From positions 1-50,640 of the forward strand of contig NZ_JAFMOX010000040.1 of the NCBI RefSeq assembly GCF_019049655.1: a stretch of DNA of 50,640 nt, given 5' to 3'. Shown here one piece after another: positions 28,482 through 38,683 of the stretch. The notes beneath the pieces are model-generated. The model was given only the letters and a program-made list of their open reading frames with translations, ran no database searches and was not told where the DNA came from. The position numbers and the translations under genes are program-made. The stretch comes from Rahnella rivi (GTDB taxonomy: Bacteria; Pseudomonadota; Gammaproteobacteria; Enterobacterales; Enterobacteriaceae). Position 1 is the first letter of the stretch; each line of letters opens with the position of its first letter.

Positions 28482-28976
28482 ATGAACGAAGATCGCTTGC
28501 ATGAATTGAGTGCAGAAATAGGTGCCGAGCTGAAAGCACAAGGCCTGTGGATCACCTGTGCAGAATCGTGCACCGGGGGATGGATTGCTAAAGCCATTAC
28601 CGACATTGCCGGCAGCTCTGCCTGGTTTGACCGCGGGTTTGTGACTTACAGCAACGCCGCCAAGCACGAACTGCTGGGGGTTTCCGAGAGTACGCTCGAA
28701 CAGTATGGCGCCGTAAGTGAACAGGTCGTGCGCGAAATGGCGCAGGGTGTGTTGCATGCTGCAGGAGCGGATATCGCTCTGGCAGTCAGCGGTATTGCCG
28801 GGCCTGATGGTGGCTCGCAGGAAAAACCGGTCGGTACAGTGTGGTTTGGTTTTGCCGGGAAAGATGGCCGGATCGTGGCGGCAAAACAGCAGTTTTCTGG
28901 CGATCGCGACGCTGTACGTTTGCAAGCTGCTGTTTTTGCGCTACAAACAGCATTGTTTGAGTTTCTGCAAAATTAG
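28482..28976 (+). CDS. pncC: Nicotinamide-nucleotide amidohydrolase PncC (CinA C-terminal family)
   Basis: 164 residues. CinA C-terminal motifs: TCAESCTGGWIAKAITDIAGSS (cut: AESCTGG is the core), FVTYSNAAKHELLGV, and AVSGIAGPDGGSQEKPVGTVW. Deamidates NMN to nicotinate mononucleotide for pyridine nucleotide salvage. It lies directly before recA, as in E. coli. Confidence 0.92.
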   Translation: MNEDRLHELSAEIGAELKAQGLWITCAESCTGGWIAKAITDIAGSSAWFDRGFVTYSNAAKHELLGVSESTLEQYGAVSEQVVREMAQGVLHAAGADIALAVSGIAGPDGGSQEKPVGTVWFGFAGKDGRIVAAKQQFSGDRDAVRLQAAVFALQTALFEFLQN

Positions 28977-28982
28977 GCTTGA

Positions 28983-29002
28983 TACTGTATGAGCATACAG
29001 TA
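28983..29002. promoter_or_regulatory. LexA-binding SOS box upstream of recA
   Basis: TACTGTATGAGCATACAGTA: near-perfect match to the enterobacterial SOS consensus (CTGT-N8-ACAG core with matching flanks). It lies 81 bases before the recA ATG, so recA is under LexA control. Confidence 0.95.
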
Positions 29003-29029
29003 TAATTACTGCCAATTACCTGTTCATAA

Positions 29030-30148
<1,119 letters not shown>

Positions 30149-30213
30149 TTTCGTGGTTGTCTGACAAAGACATTTGAATGATTGGGTTTTTCCCGTCATC
30201 TTCAAAAGTCGCT

Positions 30214-30246
30214 AAAATGCCAGTCTGGTTTCCAGACTGGCATTTT
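30214..30246 (+). terminator. Terminator/attenuator between recA and recX
   Basis: AAAATGCCAGTCTGG, loop TTT, CCAGACTGGCATTTT: perfect 15-bp stem ending in T4. It ends 20 bases before recX; in E. coli a similar hairpin lets only a small part of recA transcription reach recX. Confidence 0.8.
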
Positions 30247-30265
30247 GCATATCAGGGGAAACCTT

Positions 30266-30955
30266 ATGCCTGGTGAAAAAACACCAAATGAAAAAAACAT
30301 CGATCTGAAAAAGCTGCTCGAAGAAGTCGCGCAAAACAGTGACTCTGGCCTGTTTGAACCTCAGAAAAAAGACGGCGATGCCGCCAAAATCAACACGCTG
30401 ATTAGCCGTGCCATGCGACTGCTTGCTCAGCGCGACCATGGCGAAACAGAATTGCGCCGCAAGTTGCTCATTCCCCCGATGCCTTTTGTTAAACCGCAGA
30501 ATAAGAAAAGCAGTTGGTCATCGCGTAAGAAGCAGGCGCAAAATGAGTTCGCCGAAGAAGACATCGTAAGAGCTAAACCGGAGCCACGTCCGGTACCTGA
30601 AGAGATCCCTGAAGAGCATGTTCAGGCCGTTATCGACTATTGCTATCAGCACCAGTGGCTGGATGATGCCAAATTTGCCGACCGGTATATTTCTGGGCGC
30701 AGTAACAAAGGTTATGGCGCTCAGCGTATCCGTTCAGAATTAATGCAAAAAGGTGTCGATAAAGAAATCATTACCACGGCTCTGGAGAATACTGAGGTCG
30801 ACTGGTGCATTCTGGCGCGTGAGATTGCGGTCAGAAAATTTGGTGAGAATTTACCTACAGACTGGAAAGAAAAATCAAAAGTTCTGCGTTATTTACTCTA
30901 TCGCGGCTTCTTTCAGGAAGAAATACAGTCTATTTATCGCGATTTTGACGATTGA
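30266..30955 (+). CDS. recX: Regulatory protein RecX, extended form
   Basis: 229 residues from ATG 30266, with AGGGG upstream; E. coli RecX has 166. The RecX helical repeats are recognisable: RAMRLLAQRDHGETELRRKL (49-67), then VIDYCYQHQWLDDAKFADRYI (122 on) and RIRSELMQKGVDKEII, ending with LYRGFFQEEIQSIYRDF. Extra sequence consists of about 40 polar N-terminal residues and a basic then Pro/Glu-rich insertion (about 68-115) between the first and second repeats. RecX limits RecA filament growth. The insertion is unlikely to be a start-site error because it is internal. Confidence 0.9.
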   Translation: MPGEKTPNEKNIDLKKLLEEVAQNSDSGLFEPQKKDGDAAKINTLISRAMRLLAQRDHGETELRRKLLIPPMPFVKPQNKKSSWSSRKKQAQNEFAEEDIVRAKPEPRPVPEEIPEEHVQAVIDYCYQHQWLDDAKFADRYISGRSNKGYGAQRIRSELMQKGVDKEIITTALENTEVDWCILAREIAVRKFGENLPTDWKEKSKVLRYLLYRGFFQEEIQSIYRDFDD

Positions 30956-31093
30956 CCGCATACGGGATTTTACTTCCCCGCGCAGAAATTTTATCTTATC
31001 CGCACTTTTTCGTTCGTGAGCTGTACAGATTGCTGCCGTATGCAGCGTGATCCGGCTCAAGAGCCGTTCTTCCAGCATGATTCCGGGATATTT

Positions 31094-33721
31094 ATGAGCA
31101 AGAGCACCGCTGAGATCCGTCAAGCGTTTCTCGATTTCTTCCAGAGCAAGGGACACAACGTTGTTTCAAGCAGTTCGCTTGTCCCGACAAACGATCCGAC
31201 ACTGTTGTTTACCAATGCCGGGATGAACCAATTCAAAGACGTTTTCCTCGGTCTGGATAAACGCGATTACAGCCGTGCCACCACGTCTCAACGCTGCGTA
31301 CGCGCAGGCGGTAAACACAACGATCTCGAAAACGTCGGTTATACCGCTCGTCATCACACCTTCTTCGAAATGCTGGGCAACTTCAGTTTCGGTGATTACT
31401 TCAAGCATGATGCAATCAACTACGCCTGGGAATTACTGACCGGCGAAAACTGGTTTAACCTGCCGAAAGAAAAATTGTGGGTCACTGTCTATGAGACAGA
31501 TGACGAAGCCTTTGAAATCTGGGAAAAAGAAGTTGGCGTTCCTAAAGAACGTATTATCCGCATTGGCGATAATAAAGGCGGCGCTTTCGCCTCTGACAAC
31601 TTCTGGCAAATGGGCGACACCGGCCCTTGCGGCCCTTGTACTGAAATATTCTTCGATCATGGAGATCACATCTGGGGTGGCCCTCCGGGTTCAGCCGAAG
31701 AAGATGGCGACCGTTATATCGAAATCTGGAACATCGTGTTCATGCAGTTCAACCGTCAGTCTGACGGCACGATGCTGCCATTGCCAAAACCGTCCGTAGA
31801 TACCGGGATGGGGCTTGAGCGCATCACCGCTGTTATGCAGCATGTGAACTCAAACTATGACATCGATTTATTCCAGAAGCTGATCGCCGCCGTGGCAGAA
31901 GTGACCGGCGCTACCGATCTGACCAGCAAATCCCTGCGTGTTATCGCCGACCATATTCGTTCGTGCGCATTCCTGATCGCTGACGGTGTGATCCCATCGA
32001 ATGAAAACCGTGGCTATGTGCTGCGTCGTATCATTCGTCGTGCGATCCGTCACGGCAACATGCTGGGCGCCAAAGATACTTTCTTCTTCAAACTGGTTGC
32101 CCCACTGATCGACGTGATGGGCCCGGCGGCTGCGGAACTGAAAGAACAGCAGGCAATGGTTGAACAATTGCTGAAAACTGAAGAAGAGCAGTTTGCCCGC
32201 ACACTGGAACGTGGTCTGGCATTGCTGGACGATGAACTGTCCGCAATGACGGGTGACACTCTGGACGGTGAAATTGCTTTCCGTCTGTACGACACCTTCG
32301 GTTTCCCGCTGGATCTGACTGCCGATGTTTGCCGCGAGCGTAATCTGAAAGTCGATGAAGTCGGTTTTGAGAAAGCGATGGAAGTTCAGCGTCGCCGTGC
32401 TCGTGAGTCCAGCGGTTTCAGCGCAGACTACAACAGCATGGTTCGTGTGGACGGTGTGACTCAGTTCTCCGGATACGAACATCTGCAACGCAATTCCAAA
32501 GTGGTGGCATTGTTTATCGACGGTCAGTCAGTGAACGAGATTCAGGCGGGTGATAATGCCATCGTGGTACTGGATGACACGCCATTTTATGGTGAATCCG
32601 GTGGACAGGTGGGCGATAAAGGCATCCTGAAAACGTCAGCTGGTATCTTCTCTGTTTCCGATACTCAGAAATACGGCAAAGCGATTGGTCATCAGGGTTC
32701 CCTGAATGCCGGTAAGCTTAGCGTTGGCGACAGCGTTGAAGCTGAAGTGGATGTGGCTCGTCGTGACCGTATCCGTCTGAACCACTCAGCCACTCACTTA
32801 CTGCACGCAGCATTGCGTCAGGTGCTGGGTAAACACGTCGCACAGAAAGGGTCACTGGTTAACGATAACTATCTGCGTTTCGACTTCTCACATTTTGAAG
32901 CCATGAAGCCTGAAGAAATTCGTCAGGTTGAAGATCTGGTGAATGCGCAAATTCGTCGTAATCTGCCTATCCAGACCACCATCATGGATTTGGACGAAGC
33001 CAAAGAAAAAGGTGCAATGGCACTGTTTGGTGAAAAATACGAAGACAGCGTCCGTGTCTTGAGCATGGGCGATTTCTCCACAGAACTGTGTGGCGGAACT
33101 CACGCCAGCCGTACCGGCGATATTGGCCTGTTCCGTATCCAGAGCGAGTCGGGCACTGCGGCAGGCATTCGTCGTATCGAAGGGATCACGGGTGAGAATG
33201 CGATCAATGCACTGCATCAGCAAAGTGATTTGCTGCAAGATGTCGCACACCTGGTAAAAGGTGATGTCAACAGTATTACCGATAAGATCCGATCCCTGAT
33301 CGAACGTTCGCGCGTGCTGGAAAGAGAACTTCAGCAAGTGAAAGGTCAGCAGGCTGCGCAGGAAAGCGCATCTCTGTCGGGCCAGACCAAAGAAGTGAAA
33401 GGCGTTAAGCTGTTAGTTCGTCAGCTGGATAATGTAGAGCCTAAAATTCTGCGTACGATGGTTGATGATCTGAAAAACCAGTTAGGTTCAGTGATCATTG
33501 TTCTGGCAACCATCGCTGACGATAAAGTCAGCCTGATTGCCGGTGTCACAAAAGATCTGACTGACCGTGTCAAAGCGGGGGATCTGATTGCTTCTGTTGC
33601 CCAGCAGGTGGGCGGCAAGGGCGGTGGTCGTCCTGACATGGCACAAGCAGGGGGAAGCGATGTTCAGGCTTTACCGGCAGCCCTGGCTACCGTAGAAGCC
33701 TGGGTGGAATCCAAGCTGTAA
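31094..33721 (+). CDS. alaS: Alanyl-tRNA synthetase
   Basis: 875 residues from ATG 31094 ([12 protein letters not shown]), the E. coli start and length. Class II catalytic core in the N-terminal 450 residues ([33 protein letters not shown]), editing-domain metal ligands [12 protein letters not shown] and [12 protein letters not shown], and C-terminal oligomerisation domain with [18 protein letters not shown]. Charges tRNA-Ala and edits Ser/Gly mischarging. Confidence 0.97.
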   Translation: MSKSTAEIRQAFLDFFQSKGHNVVSSSSLVPTNDPTLLFTNAGMNQFKDVFLGLDKRDYSRATTSQRCVRAGGKHNDLENVGYTARHHTFFEMLGNFSFGDYFKHDAINYAWELLTGENWFNLPKEKLWVTVYETDDEAFEIWEKEVGVPKERIIRIGDNKGGAFASDNFWQMGDTGPCGPCTEIFFDHGDHIWGGPPGSAEEDGDRYIEIWNIVFMQFNRQSDGTMLPLPKPSVDTGMGLERITAVMQHVNSNYDIDLFQKLIAAVAEVTGATDLTSKSLRVIADHIRSCAFLIADGVIPSNENRGYVLRRIIRRAIRHGNMLGAKDTFFFKLVAPLIDVMGPAAAELKEQQAMVEQLLKTEEEQFARTLERGLALLDDELSAMTGDTLDGEIAFRLYDTFGFPLDLTADVCRERNLKVDEVGFEKAMEVQRRRARESSGFSADYNSMVRVDGVTQFSGYEHLQRNSKVVALFIDGQSVNEIQAGDNAIVVLDDTPFYGESGGQVGDKGILKTSAGIFSVSDTQKYGKAIGHQGSLNAGKLSVGDSVEAEVDVARRDRIRLNHSATHLLHAALRQVLGKHVAQKGSLVNDNYLRFDFSHFEAMKPEEIRQVEDLVNAQIRRNLPIQTTIMDLDEAKEKGAMALFGEKYEDSVRVLSMGDFSTELCGGTHASRTGDIGLFRIQSESGTAAGIRRIEGITGENAINALHQQSDLLQDVAHLVKGDVNSITDKIRSLIERSRVLERELQQVKGQQAAQESASLSGQTKEVKGVKLLVRQLDNVEPKILRTMVDDLKNQLGSVIIVLATIADDKVSLIAGVTKDLTDRVKAGDLIASVAQQVGGKGGGRPDMAQAGGSDVQALPAALATVEAWVESKL

Positions 33722-33976
33722 GAAGAAATAAATCGCTAACCTGGAAAGCGCCATAATGTATTGTGCAATATGGCGTTTTCAGTCTTAATGGTGGGGTAGG
33801 CTTCGCGGCAAGGTCGCGACAACGTTGATTTCAGCTAAACTAAAAGTACTCATGGCTGAAGTTGCAGGCCGCTTACAGTTAATGTAAGGGTCATGGCTTA
33901 CGTTTTACCCGCTTATGATCGATAATGGCCGGGAAACTGAGAGACCCGACTCTTTTAATTATTCAAGGAGCAAAGA

Positions 33977-34162
33977 ATGCTGATTCTAACTCGCCGAGTT
34001 GGTGAAACCCTCATGATTGGCGATGAGGTTACTGTTACCGTTTTAGGTGTCAAAGGTAATCAGGTACGTATTGGTGTGAATGCGCCAAAAGAGGTTTCCG
34101 TTCACCGTGAAGAGATCTATCAGCGTATTCAGGCTGAAAAATCTCAACAGACGAGTTACTGA
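33977..34162 (+). CDS. csrA: Carbon storage regulator CsrA
   Basis: 61 residues beginning [18 protein letters not shown], with the RNA-binding [20 protein letters not shown] segment. Dimeric RNA-binding protein that represses or stabilises mRNAs by binding GGA motifs; controls carbon flux, motility and biofilm. CAAGGAG lies before the ATG. Confidence 0.97.
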   Translation: MLILTRRVGETLMIGDEVTVTVLGVKGNQVRIGVNAPKEVSVHREEIYQRIQAEKSQQTSY

Positions 34163-34170
34163 TTTACGAG

Positions 34171-34193
34171 GCGTCTCGCTGACGGCGAGGCGC
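34171..34193 (+). terminator. Hairpin after csrA
   Basis: GCGTCTCGC, loop TGACG, GCGAGGCGC (one G-T pair), followed by a pyrimidine-rich run CCTCTTTTCTG. Probable terminator of csrA. Confidence 0.5.
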
Positions 34194-34397
34194 TGATCCT
34201 CTTTTCTGCGTATTTCTGATTTTCCTGCCTGACTTTCTCTGTATTTTTATCTGTTTCATTCTTTACGAGCGCTGCTCTGTGATCCCCTTTGCGTAAAAAA
34301 GAACGTGGTTTTTATGCGTTTTGCCCTCTTTTTTGCCTTCAAACTGTGCAGGTTGCGCGTGAAATGTCCAAACGAGTGATTGTGTGGAAAAAAGGGT

Positions 34398-34425
34398 TTG
34401 ACTTATAAGGGCCAGAAAGTAATAT
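34398..34425 (+). promoter_or_regulatory. Promoter of the tRNA-Ser/tRNA-Arg operon
   Basis: TTGACT, 16-base spacer, TAATAT, then a GC-rich discriminator (GTGCGCC) typical of stringently controlled stable-RNA promoters. It lies about 60 bases before the tRNA-Ser gene. The 325-base gap after csrA holds no other recognised element apart from the hairpin at 34171. Confidence 0.7.
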
Positions 34426-34487
34426 GTGCGCCACGCAGTGCCGATGAGCTTGAACAAAGTTAGTCAGCACACTCGCAAGAGGCGTAT

Positions 34488-34580
34488 GGTGAGGTGGCCG
34501 AGAGGCTGAAGGCGCTCCCCTGCTAAGGGAGTATGCGGTCAAAAGCTGCATCCGGGGTTCGAATCCCCGCCTCACCGCCA
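34488..34580 (+). tRNA. serV: tRNA-Ser (GCT)
   Basis: 93 bases ending in encoded CCA. Acceptor GGTGAGG pairs with CCTCACC; long variable arm typical of tRNA-Ser; anticodon loop CCTGCTAAG with anticodon GCT; T-arm GGGGTTCGAATCCCC. First gene of the operon. Confidence 0.97.
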
Positions 34581-34588
34581 TTTAAAAT

Positions 34589-34665
34589 GCACCCATAGCT
34601 CAGCTGGATAGAGTACTCGGCTACGAACCGAGCGGTCGGAAGTTCGAATCTTCCTGGGTGCACCA
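34589..34665 (+). tRNA. tRNA-Arg (ACG), copy 1
   Basis: 77 bases with encoded CCA. Acceptor GCACCCA/TGGGTGC, anticodon arm CTCGGCTACGAACCGAG with anticodon ACG, T-arm GGAAGTTCGAATCTTCC. Identical to copies 2 and 3. Spaced 8 bases from tRNA-Ser. Confidence 0.97.
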
Positions 34666-34776
34666 TACTTTCCAAAGCGTATGTTGATTTGCAATCAAAT
34701 GAGCGTGATGGGCAGAAGCTAACGCTGATGTAGTACGGAAAAATGGTTGGGTAAAATCTGCAGTAAGAATCAAAAT

Positions 34777-34853
34777 GCACCCATAGCTCAGCTGGATAGA
34801 GTACTCGGCTACGAACCGAGCGGTCGGAAGTTCGAATCTTCCTGGGTGCACCA
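34777..34853 (+). tRNA. tRNA-Arg (ACG), copy 2
   Basis: 77 bases, identical to copy 1. The 111-base spacer between copies 1 and 2 has no recognised gene. Confidence 0.97.
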
Positions 34854-34906
34854 TTCTTTATCTCTACTTTTCCCGCATCGAATAAAATCTGTAGTAAACA
34901 CACTTT

Positions 34907-34983
34907 GCACCCATAGCTCAGCTGGATAGAGTACTCGGCTACGAACCGAGCGGTCGGAAGTTCGAATCTTCCTGGGTGCACCA
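34907..34983 (+). tRNA. tRNA-Arg (ACG), copy 3
   Basis: 77 bases, identical to copies 1 and 2. Last intact tRNA of the operon; E. coli has four arg copies at this locus. Confidence 0.97.
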
Positions 34984-35050
34984 TATTCCAAACATGTTGC
35001 AGCGACCATTTTCACATAAGGTCCTCCGGCATGAAGGCAGCACGAAGAAA

Positions 35051-35113
35051 GATAACGTTGCTTTAGCAACGGCCTGCAGGGCGAGCCCTTGCCAATATCT
35101 TCTAGGGTGCCGC
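35051..35113 (+). repeat. Degenerate tRNA-trailer repeat (rtT-like)
   Basis: After tRNA-Arg copy 3 the transcript contains GTTGC-TTTA-GCAAC and AGGGC-GA-GCCCT hairpins, then ATCTTCTAGGGTGC (35097-35110), which nearly repeats the tRNA-Arg 3' end (ATCTTCCTGGGTGC). This layout resembles the rtT-type repeats that trail some enterobacterial tRNA operons. The rest of a tRNA is absent, so it is not a fourth functional gene. Confidence 0.4.
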
Positions 35114-35122
35114 CTGTCAGAG

Positions 35123-35145
35123 AAACCCGCTTCGGCGGGTTTTTT
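35123..35145 (+). terminator. Terminator of the tRNA operon
   Basis: AAACCCGC, tetraloop TTCG, GCGGGTTT, then further T residues. Classic strong rho-independent terminator. Confidence 0.9.
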
Positions 35146-35296
35146 GCTTTCTGCGTTTCATCTCTGCGTTTTCCACTTCATTTCCCTGATTTTTTCAACG
35201 TGTTCGGATGTGCTCTGTGAACGGACAAAATGCGACTTTCGGCAGACTTTGCGATAAAGTAGTTTTCCCGTTTTTTTCGTGAGCATGGAGCATTCG

Positions 35297-35863
35297 ATGT
35301 ACGATCGATACGAAGGGCTAATATTTGATATGGATGGCACCATATTGGATACCGAGCCTACGCACCGTAAGGCATGGCATCAGGTATTAACCAAATACAG
35401 TATGCAGTACGATGTCGAATCCATGGTTGCCCTGAATGGTTCCCCGACATGGCGCATCGCCAAGTTTGTTATCGACAGTAATCATGTTGAGATGGACCCT
35501 CATCTTCTTGCCGCTGAGAAAACCGCCGCAGTACAGGAAATGTTACTCGATACCGTTCGTCCGCTGCCTCTGATTGATGTCGTTAAGGCCTACCGTGGTC
35601 GACGTCCGATGGCCGTAGGAACGGGCAGTGAACACTGGATGGCGGATGCTCTGTTGCGTCATTTGGGTTTACGCGATTGCTTTGATGCCATTGTCGGCGC
35701 GAATGACGTGCAGAACCATAAACCCGCACCAGATACATTTTTGCGCTGCGCTGAACTCATCGGCGTGCCTCCTGAAAAATGCGTTGTGTTCGAAGACGCC
35801 GATTTTGGTATTGAGGCGGCCAAACGCGCCAATATGGCTTTTGTGGATGTGCGTACGTTGTGA
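35297..35863 (+). CDS. yqaB: Fructose-1-phosphate/6-phosphogluconate phosphatase YqaB (HAD family)
   Basis: 188 residues from ATG 35297, the E. coli length and start (MYDRYEGLIFDMDGT); TGGAGC lies upstream, and an ATG at 35285 is less likely. HAD motif I DMDGTILDTE, motif II VGTGS, motif III Lys in HKPAPDTFL, motif IV FEDADFGIEAA. Cytoplasmic sugar-phosphate phosphatase. Its stop overlaps the next gene by four bases (GTGA). Confidence 0.93.
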   Translation: MYDRYEGLIFDMDGTILDTEPTHRKAWHQVLTKYSMQYDVESMVALNGSPTWRIAKFVIDSNHVEMDPHLLAAEKTAAVQEMLLDTVRPLPLIDVVKAYRGRRPMAVGTGSEHWMADALLRHLGLRDCFDAIVGANDVQNHKPAPDTFLRCAELIGVPPEKCVVFEDADFGIEAAKRANMAFVDVRTL

Positions 35864-36288
35864 GTAGCGCCGTAGCGCTGGCGTCCTTATTTGGCAGTAG
35901 CTTTTTAAGTGCCACGTTGTTACCAGGCAACTCAGAAGTATTATTAGTGGCTTTATTGTCAGCTGGCAGTGCAATGCCGGCGGCACTGGTTTTGTCTGCA
36001 TCTGTTGGCAATACCTTAGGTGGCATAACCAACGTCATCATCGGACGCTTCTTGCCGCAGCTTAAGCCTCAACGTGGGCTACAGGTTGCAGAAGGCTGGC
36101 TGAAACGCTTTGGACCGGCCGCCTTGTTGCTGAGCTGGTTACCGGTGATTGGTGATGTGTTATGCGTATTAGCAGGTTGGCTGCGAATGCCGTGGGGCTC
36201 AGTGGTCTTTTTCATGTTGATTGGAAAAGCAGTGCGTTACGTTTTTATTACGGTGGTAACGCTACAGGGGCTTTCATGGTTCAGTTAG
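35860..36288 (+). CDS. yqaA: Inner membrane protein YqaA (SNARE-associated/DedA-like)
   Basis: 142 residues starting at GTG that overlaps the yqaB stop. Small DedA/VTT-like membrane protein with about four hydrophobic segments; characteristic [34 protein letters not shown] and [20 protein letters not shown]. The yqaB-yqaA-gshA order is conserved. Precise function unknown. Confidence 0.9.
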   Translation: MSSAVALASLFGSSFLSATLLPGNSEVLLVALLSAGSAMPAALVLSASVGNTLGGITNVIIGRFLPQLKPQRGLQVAEGWLKRFGPAALLLSWLPVIGDVLCVLAGWLRMPWGSVVFFMLIGKAVRYVFITVVTLQGLSWFS

Positions 36289-36373
36289 ATTGGCATCAGT
36301 CATCAATTATGGTCACATCTATGCAGACACGCTTTGCTTGCAAATCAATGAGTTCAGAGAGCGGGAGGTCAAT

Positions 36374-37945
36374 TTGATCCCGGATGTATCACAGGCGCTT
36401 TCCTGGCTGGAAGCCCATCCTCAGGCATTAAAAGGTATTCGTCGCGGTATTGAGCGTGAAACGCTGCGTGTTAATCCCGATGGTTCATTAGCGAAAACCG
36501 GCCATCCGGAATCTCTTGGTGCGGCACTGACGCATCGCTGGATCACCACCGATTTTGCCGAAGCCTTATTAGAATTTATTACCCCCGTCGATGACAATAT
36601 TGATCATCTGATGGCATTTTTGCGTGACATTCATCGTCACGTGGCCCGTGAGCTCGGCGAAGAGCGCATGTGGCCGTTCAGCATGCCGTGTTTTATTGAT
36701 TCCGGACAGGATATTGAACTGGCGCAGTACGGTTCATCCAACGTGGGACGCATGAAAACATTGTATCGCGAAGGCCTGAAGAATCGTTATGGCGCGCTGA
36801 TGCAGGTGATTTCCGGCATTCACTATAATTTCTCGCTGCCGCTGTCGTTCTGGCAGGAGCGTCTGGGCGTGACCGATACCGAAAGCGGTAAAGAGGCGAT
36901 TTCAGCCGGTTATTTTAAGCTGATCCGTAACTATTACCGTTTTGGCTGGGTGATTCCGTATCTGTTTGGTGCATCACCGGCGATCTGTTCGTCATTCCTT
37001 AAAGGTCGTAAAACCGATCTGCCTTTCGAATATACCGAGGGCGGCTTATGTTATCTGCCCTATGCGACGTCGCTGCGCTTGAGTGATTTAGGATATACCA
37101 ATAAATCGCAGAGTAACCTAGGCATCACCTTTAACGATCTCGAGACTTACGTTAAAGGCGTTAAAAAAGCGATTCGCACACCTTCTGCAGAATATGCAGA
37201 GATGGGTGTGAAAAAAGACGGTAAGTATCTGCAACTGAACACGAATGTGTTACAGATTGAGAACGAGCTTTATGCGCCTATCCGTCCTAAACGCGTCACC
37301 AAATCAGGTGAAACACCTTCTGATGCGCTGATGCGCAGCGGGATTGAGTACATTGAAGTGCGATCGCTGGACGTTAACCCGTTCTCTCCGGTCGGTATTG
37401 ATGCGACGCAGGCGCGTTTCCTCGATCTGTTTTTGGTATGGTGTGCCCTGGCCGATGCCCCGGAAATGAGTAGCGATGAGCTGCTTTGCACGCGCCAAAA
37501 CTGGAACCGTGTGATCCTTGAAGGGCGTAAACCCGGACAGACCATCGGTATCGGCTGCAATGATGATCGTAAGCCGCTGGCTCAGGTGGGCAAAGATTTG
37601 TTCGCTGATTTAAACCGGGTCGCGCAGGTGATGGATAGCCAAAATGGCGATCATCTCTATCAGGACGTATGCAAAGAGTTGGTTGCGGCGTTCGATGATC
37701 CGGAACTGACTTATTCCGCGCGTATCCTGAAAGAATTGAAACAGCAGGGCGTGGGTAATTTAGGACTGGAGCTGGCCGAGAAATATCGTCAGATGCTGAT
37801 CAGTGAACCGCTGGAAGTATTGGATGAAAGCGCGTTACTGGCAGAACAAGACGGTTCCTGGCAACGTCAGCGCGACATGGAAGCCGGTGACAAGCTAAGC
37901 TTAGAAGACTATCTGGCCGCTCACGCGGGCGGTACCGAAGAGTAG
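36374..37945 (+). CDS. gshA: Glutamate-cysteine ligase
   Basis: 523 residues from TTG 36374. GGGAGG lies 5 bases upstream, and the product starts LIPDVSQAL as in E. coli, whose gshA also starts with TTG; a longer upstream frame lacks a site. Conserved [26 protein letters not shown] and [19 protein letters not shown] segment (seen as [14 protein letters not shown]). First, rate-limiting step of glutathione synthesis. Confidence 0.95.
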   Translation: MIPDVSQALSWLEAHPQALKGIRRGIERETLRVNPDGSLAKTGHPESLGAALTHRWITTDFAEALLEFITPVDDNIDHLMAFLRDIHRHVARELGEERMWPFSMPCFIDSGQDIELAQYGSSNVGRMKTLYREGLKNRYGALMQVISGIHYNFSLPLSFWQERLGVTDTESGKEAISAGYFKLIRNYYRFGWVIPYLFGASPAICSSFLKGRKTDLPFEYTEGGLCYLPYATSLRLSDLGYTNKSQSNLGITFNDLETYVKGVKKAIRTPSAEYAEMGVKKDGKYLQLNTNVLQIENELYAPIRPKRVTKSGETPSDALMRSGIEYIEVRSLDVNPFSPVGIDATQARFLDLFLVWCALADAPEMSSDELLCTRQNWNRVILEGRKPGQTIGIGCNDDRKPLAQVGKDLFADLNRVAQVMDSQNGDHLYQDVCKELVAAFDDPELTYSARILKELKQQGVGNLGLELAEKYRQMLISEPLEVLDESALLAEQDGSWQRQRDMEAGDKLSLEDYLAAHAGGTEE

Positions 37946-37950
37946 AAAAG

Positions 37951-38024
37951 AAAAAGGCCACAATTAATGTGGCCAAATAAACATCTCTGTTTACAGGGAT
38001 GATGATAACAAATGCGCGTCTTTC
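37951..38024 (-). ncRNA. micA: MicA small RNA
   Basis: Minus-strand sequence starting GAAAGACGCGCATTTGTTAT and continuing through CATCATCCCTG matches the 5' two thirds of E. coli MicA. The 3' end is a terminator hairpin GGCCACA-ATTAA-TGTGGCC (plus-strand view) followed by a U-tract. The place between gshA and luxS is the conserved micA locus. MicA is a sigma-E-induced, Hfq-dependent repressor of ompA and other envelope mRNAs. The hairpin loop and the stretch before it differ from E. coli, the seed does not. Confidence 0.9.
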
Positions 38025-38029
38025 ACTAA

Positions 38030-38059
38030 TTAAGACCTGCATGCTGGGAAAAGGTTTCC
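38030..38059 (-). promoter_or_regulatory. Sigma-E-type promoter of micA
   Basis: On the minus strand GGAAACC (38059-38053), about 17 bases, then TCTTAA (38035-38030), five bases before the predicted micA start. This is close to the sigma-E pattern GGAACTT/TCTAA and fits the known control of micA. Confidence 0.5.
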
Positions 38060-38102
38060 TGATTTCGTAAAAAAATTTAATTTATTTTGGAGAGGTGACG
38101 AT

Positions 38103-38618
38103 ATGCCACTGTTGGATAGCTTTACCGTAGACCATACCCGTATGGCAGCACCTGCTGTTCGCGTCGCAAAAACCATGAAAACCCCACACGGGGATACCAT
38201 CACTGTGTTCGACCTGCGTTTTTGCCGCCCGAACATTGAAGTGATGCCAGAGCGTGGTATTCACACGCTGGAGCACCTGTTTGCAGGCTTCATGCGTAAT
38301 CACCTGAACGGAAATGGCGTTGAGATCATCGATATTTCTCCGATGGGTTGCCGTACCGGTTTCTACATGAGCCTGATCGGTGTGCCGGAAGAGCAATTGG
38401 TTGCTGATTCCTGGAAAGCGGCGATGGCGGATGTTCTGAAAGTAAAAGAGCAACGTCAGATCCCTGAGCTGAACGAATATCAGTGCGGTACCTACGAGAT
38501 GCATTCTCTTAAAGAAGCGCAGGAAATCGCGCAGCACATTCTCGATCACGATGTTGTCGTGAACCGTAATGACGATCTGGCTCTGCCGAAAGAAAAACTG
38601 TCTGAACTGCACATCTAG
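38103..38618 (+). CDS. luxS: S-ribosylhomocysteine lyase (AI-2 synthase)
   Basis: 171 residues. Metal ligands in [14 protein letters not shown] and the Cys of [16 protein letters not shown] region, all intact. Cleaves S-ribosylhomocysteine to homocysteine and DPD, the AI-2 precursor. GGAGAGGTGA precedes the ATG. Confidence 0.97.
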   Translation: MPLLDSFTVDHTRMAAPAVRVAKTMKTPHGDTITVFDLRFCRPNIEVMPERGIHTLEHLFAGFMRNHLNGNGVEIIDISPMGCRTGFYMSLIGVPEEQLVADSWKAAMADVLKVKEQRQIPELNEYQCGTYEMHSLKEAQEIAQHILDHDVVVNRNDDLALPKEKLSELHI

Positions 38619-38634
38619 TTCGTTCAGCGGAAGC

Positions 38635-38663
38635 AAAAAAGACGCGAAATTCGCGTCTTTTTT
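38635..38663. terminator. Terminator between luxS and yfjD
   Basis: A6, GACGCG, loop AAATT, CGCGTC, T6: symmetrical hairpin that can serve both convergent genes. Confidence 0.85.
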
Positions 38664-38683
38664 ATGTCTGGAATTTGAGTGGG

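Noticed and set aside
34488..34983. Three identical 77-bp direct repeats considered as CRISPR or satellite
   Set aside because: Each folds as a complete tRNA-Arg with CCA end; spacers are of unequal length (111 and 53 bases).
34523..34984. Minus-strand open frames across the tRNA-Arg copies
   Set aside because: They are produced by the repeated tRNA genes read backwards and repeat the same peptide; not real proteins.
36290..36373. Longer gshA start 28 codons upstream
   Set aside because: The extension is not conserved and lacks a ribosome site, while GGGAGG lies 5 bases before TTG 36374 and the product then matches E. coli GshA.
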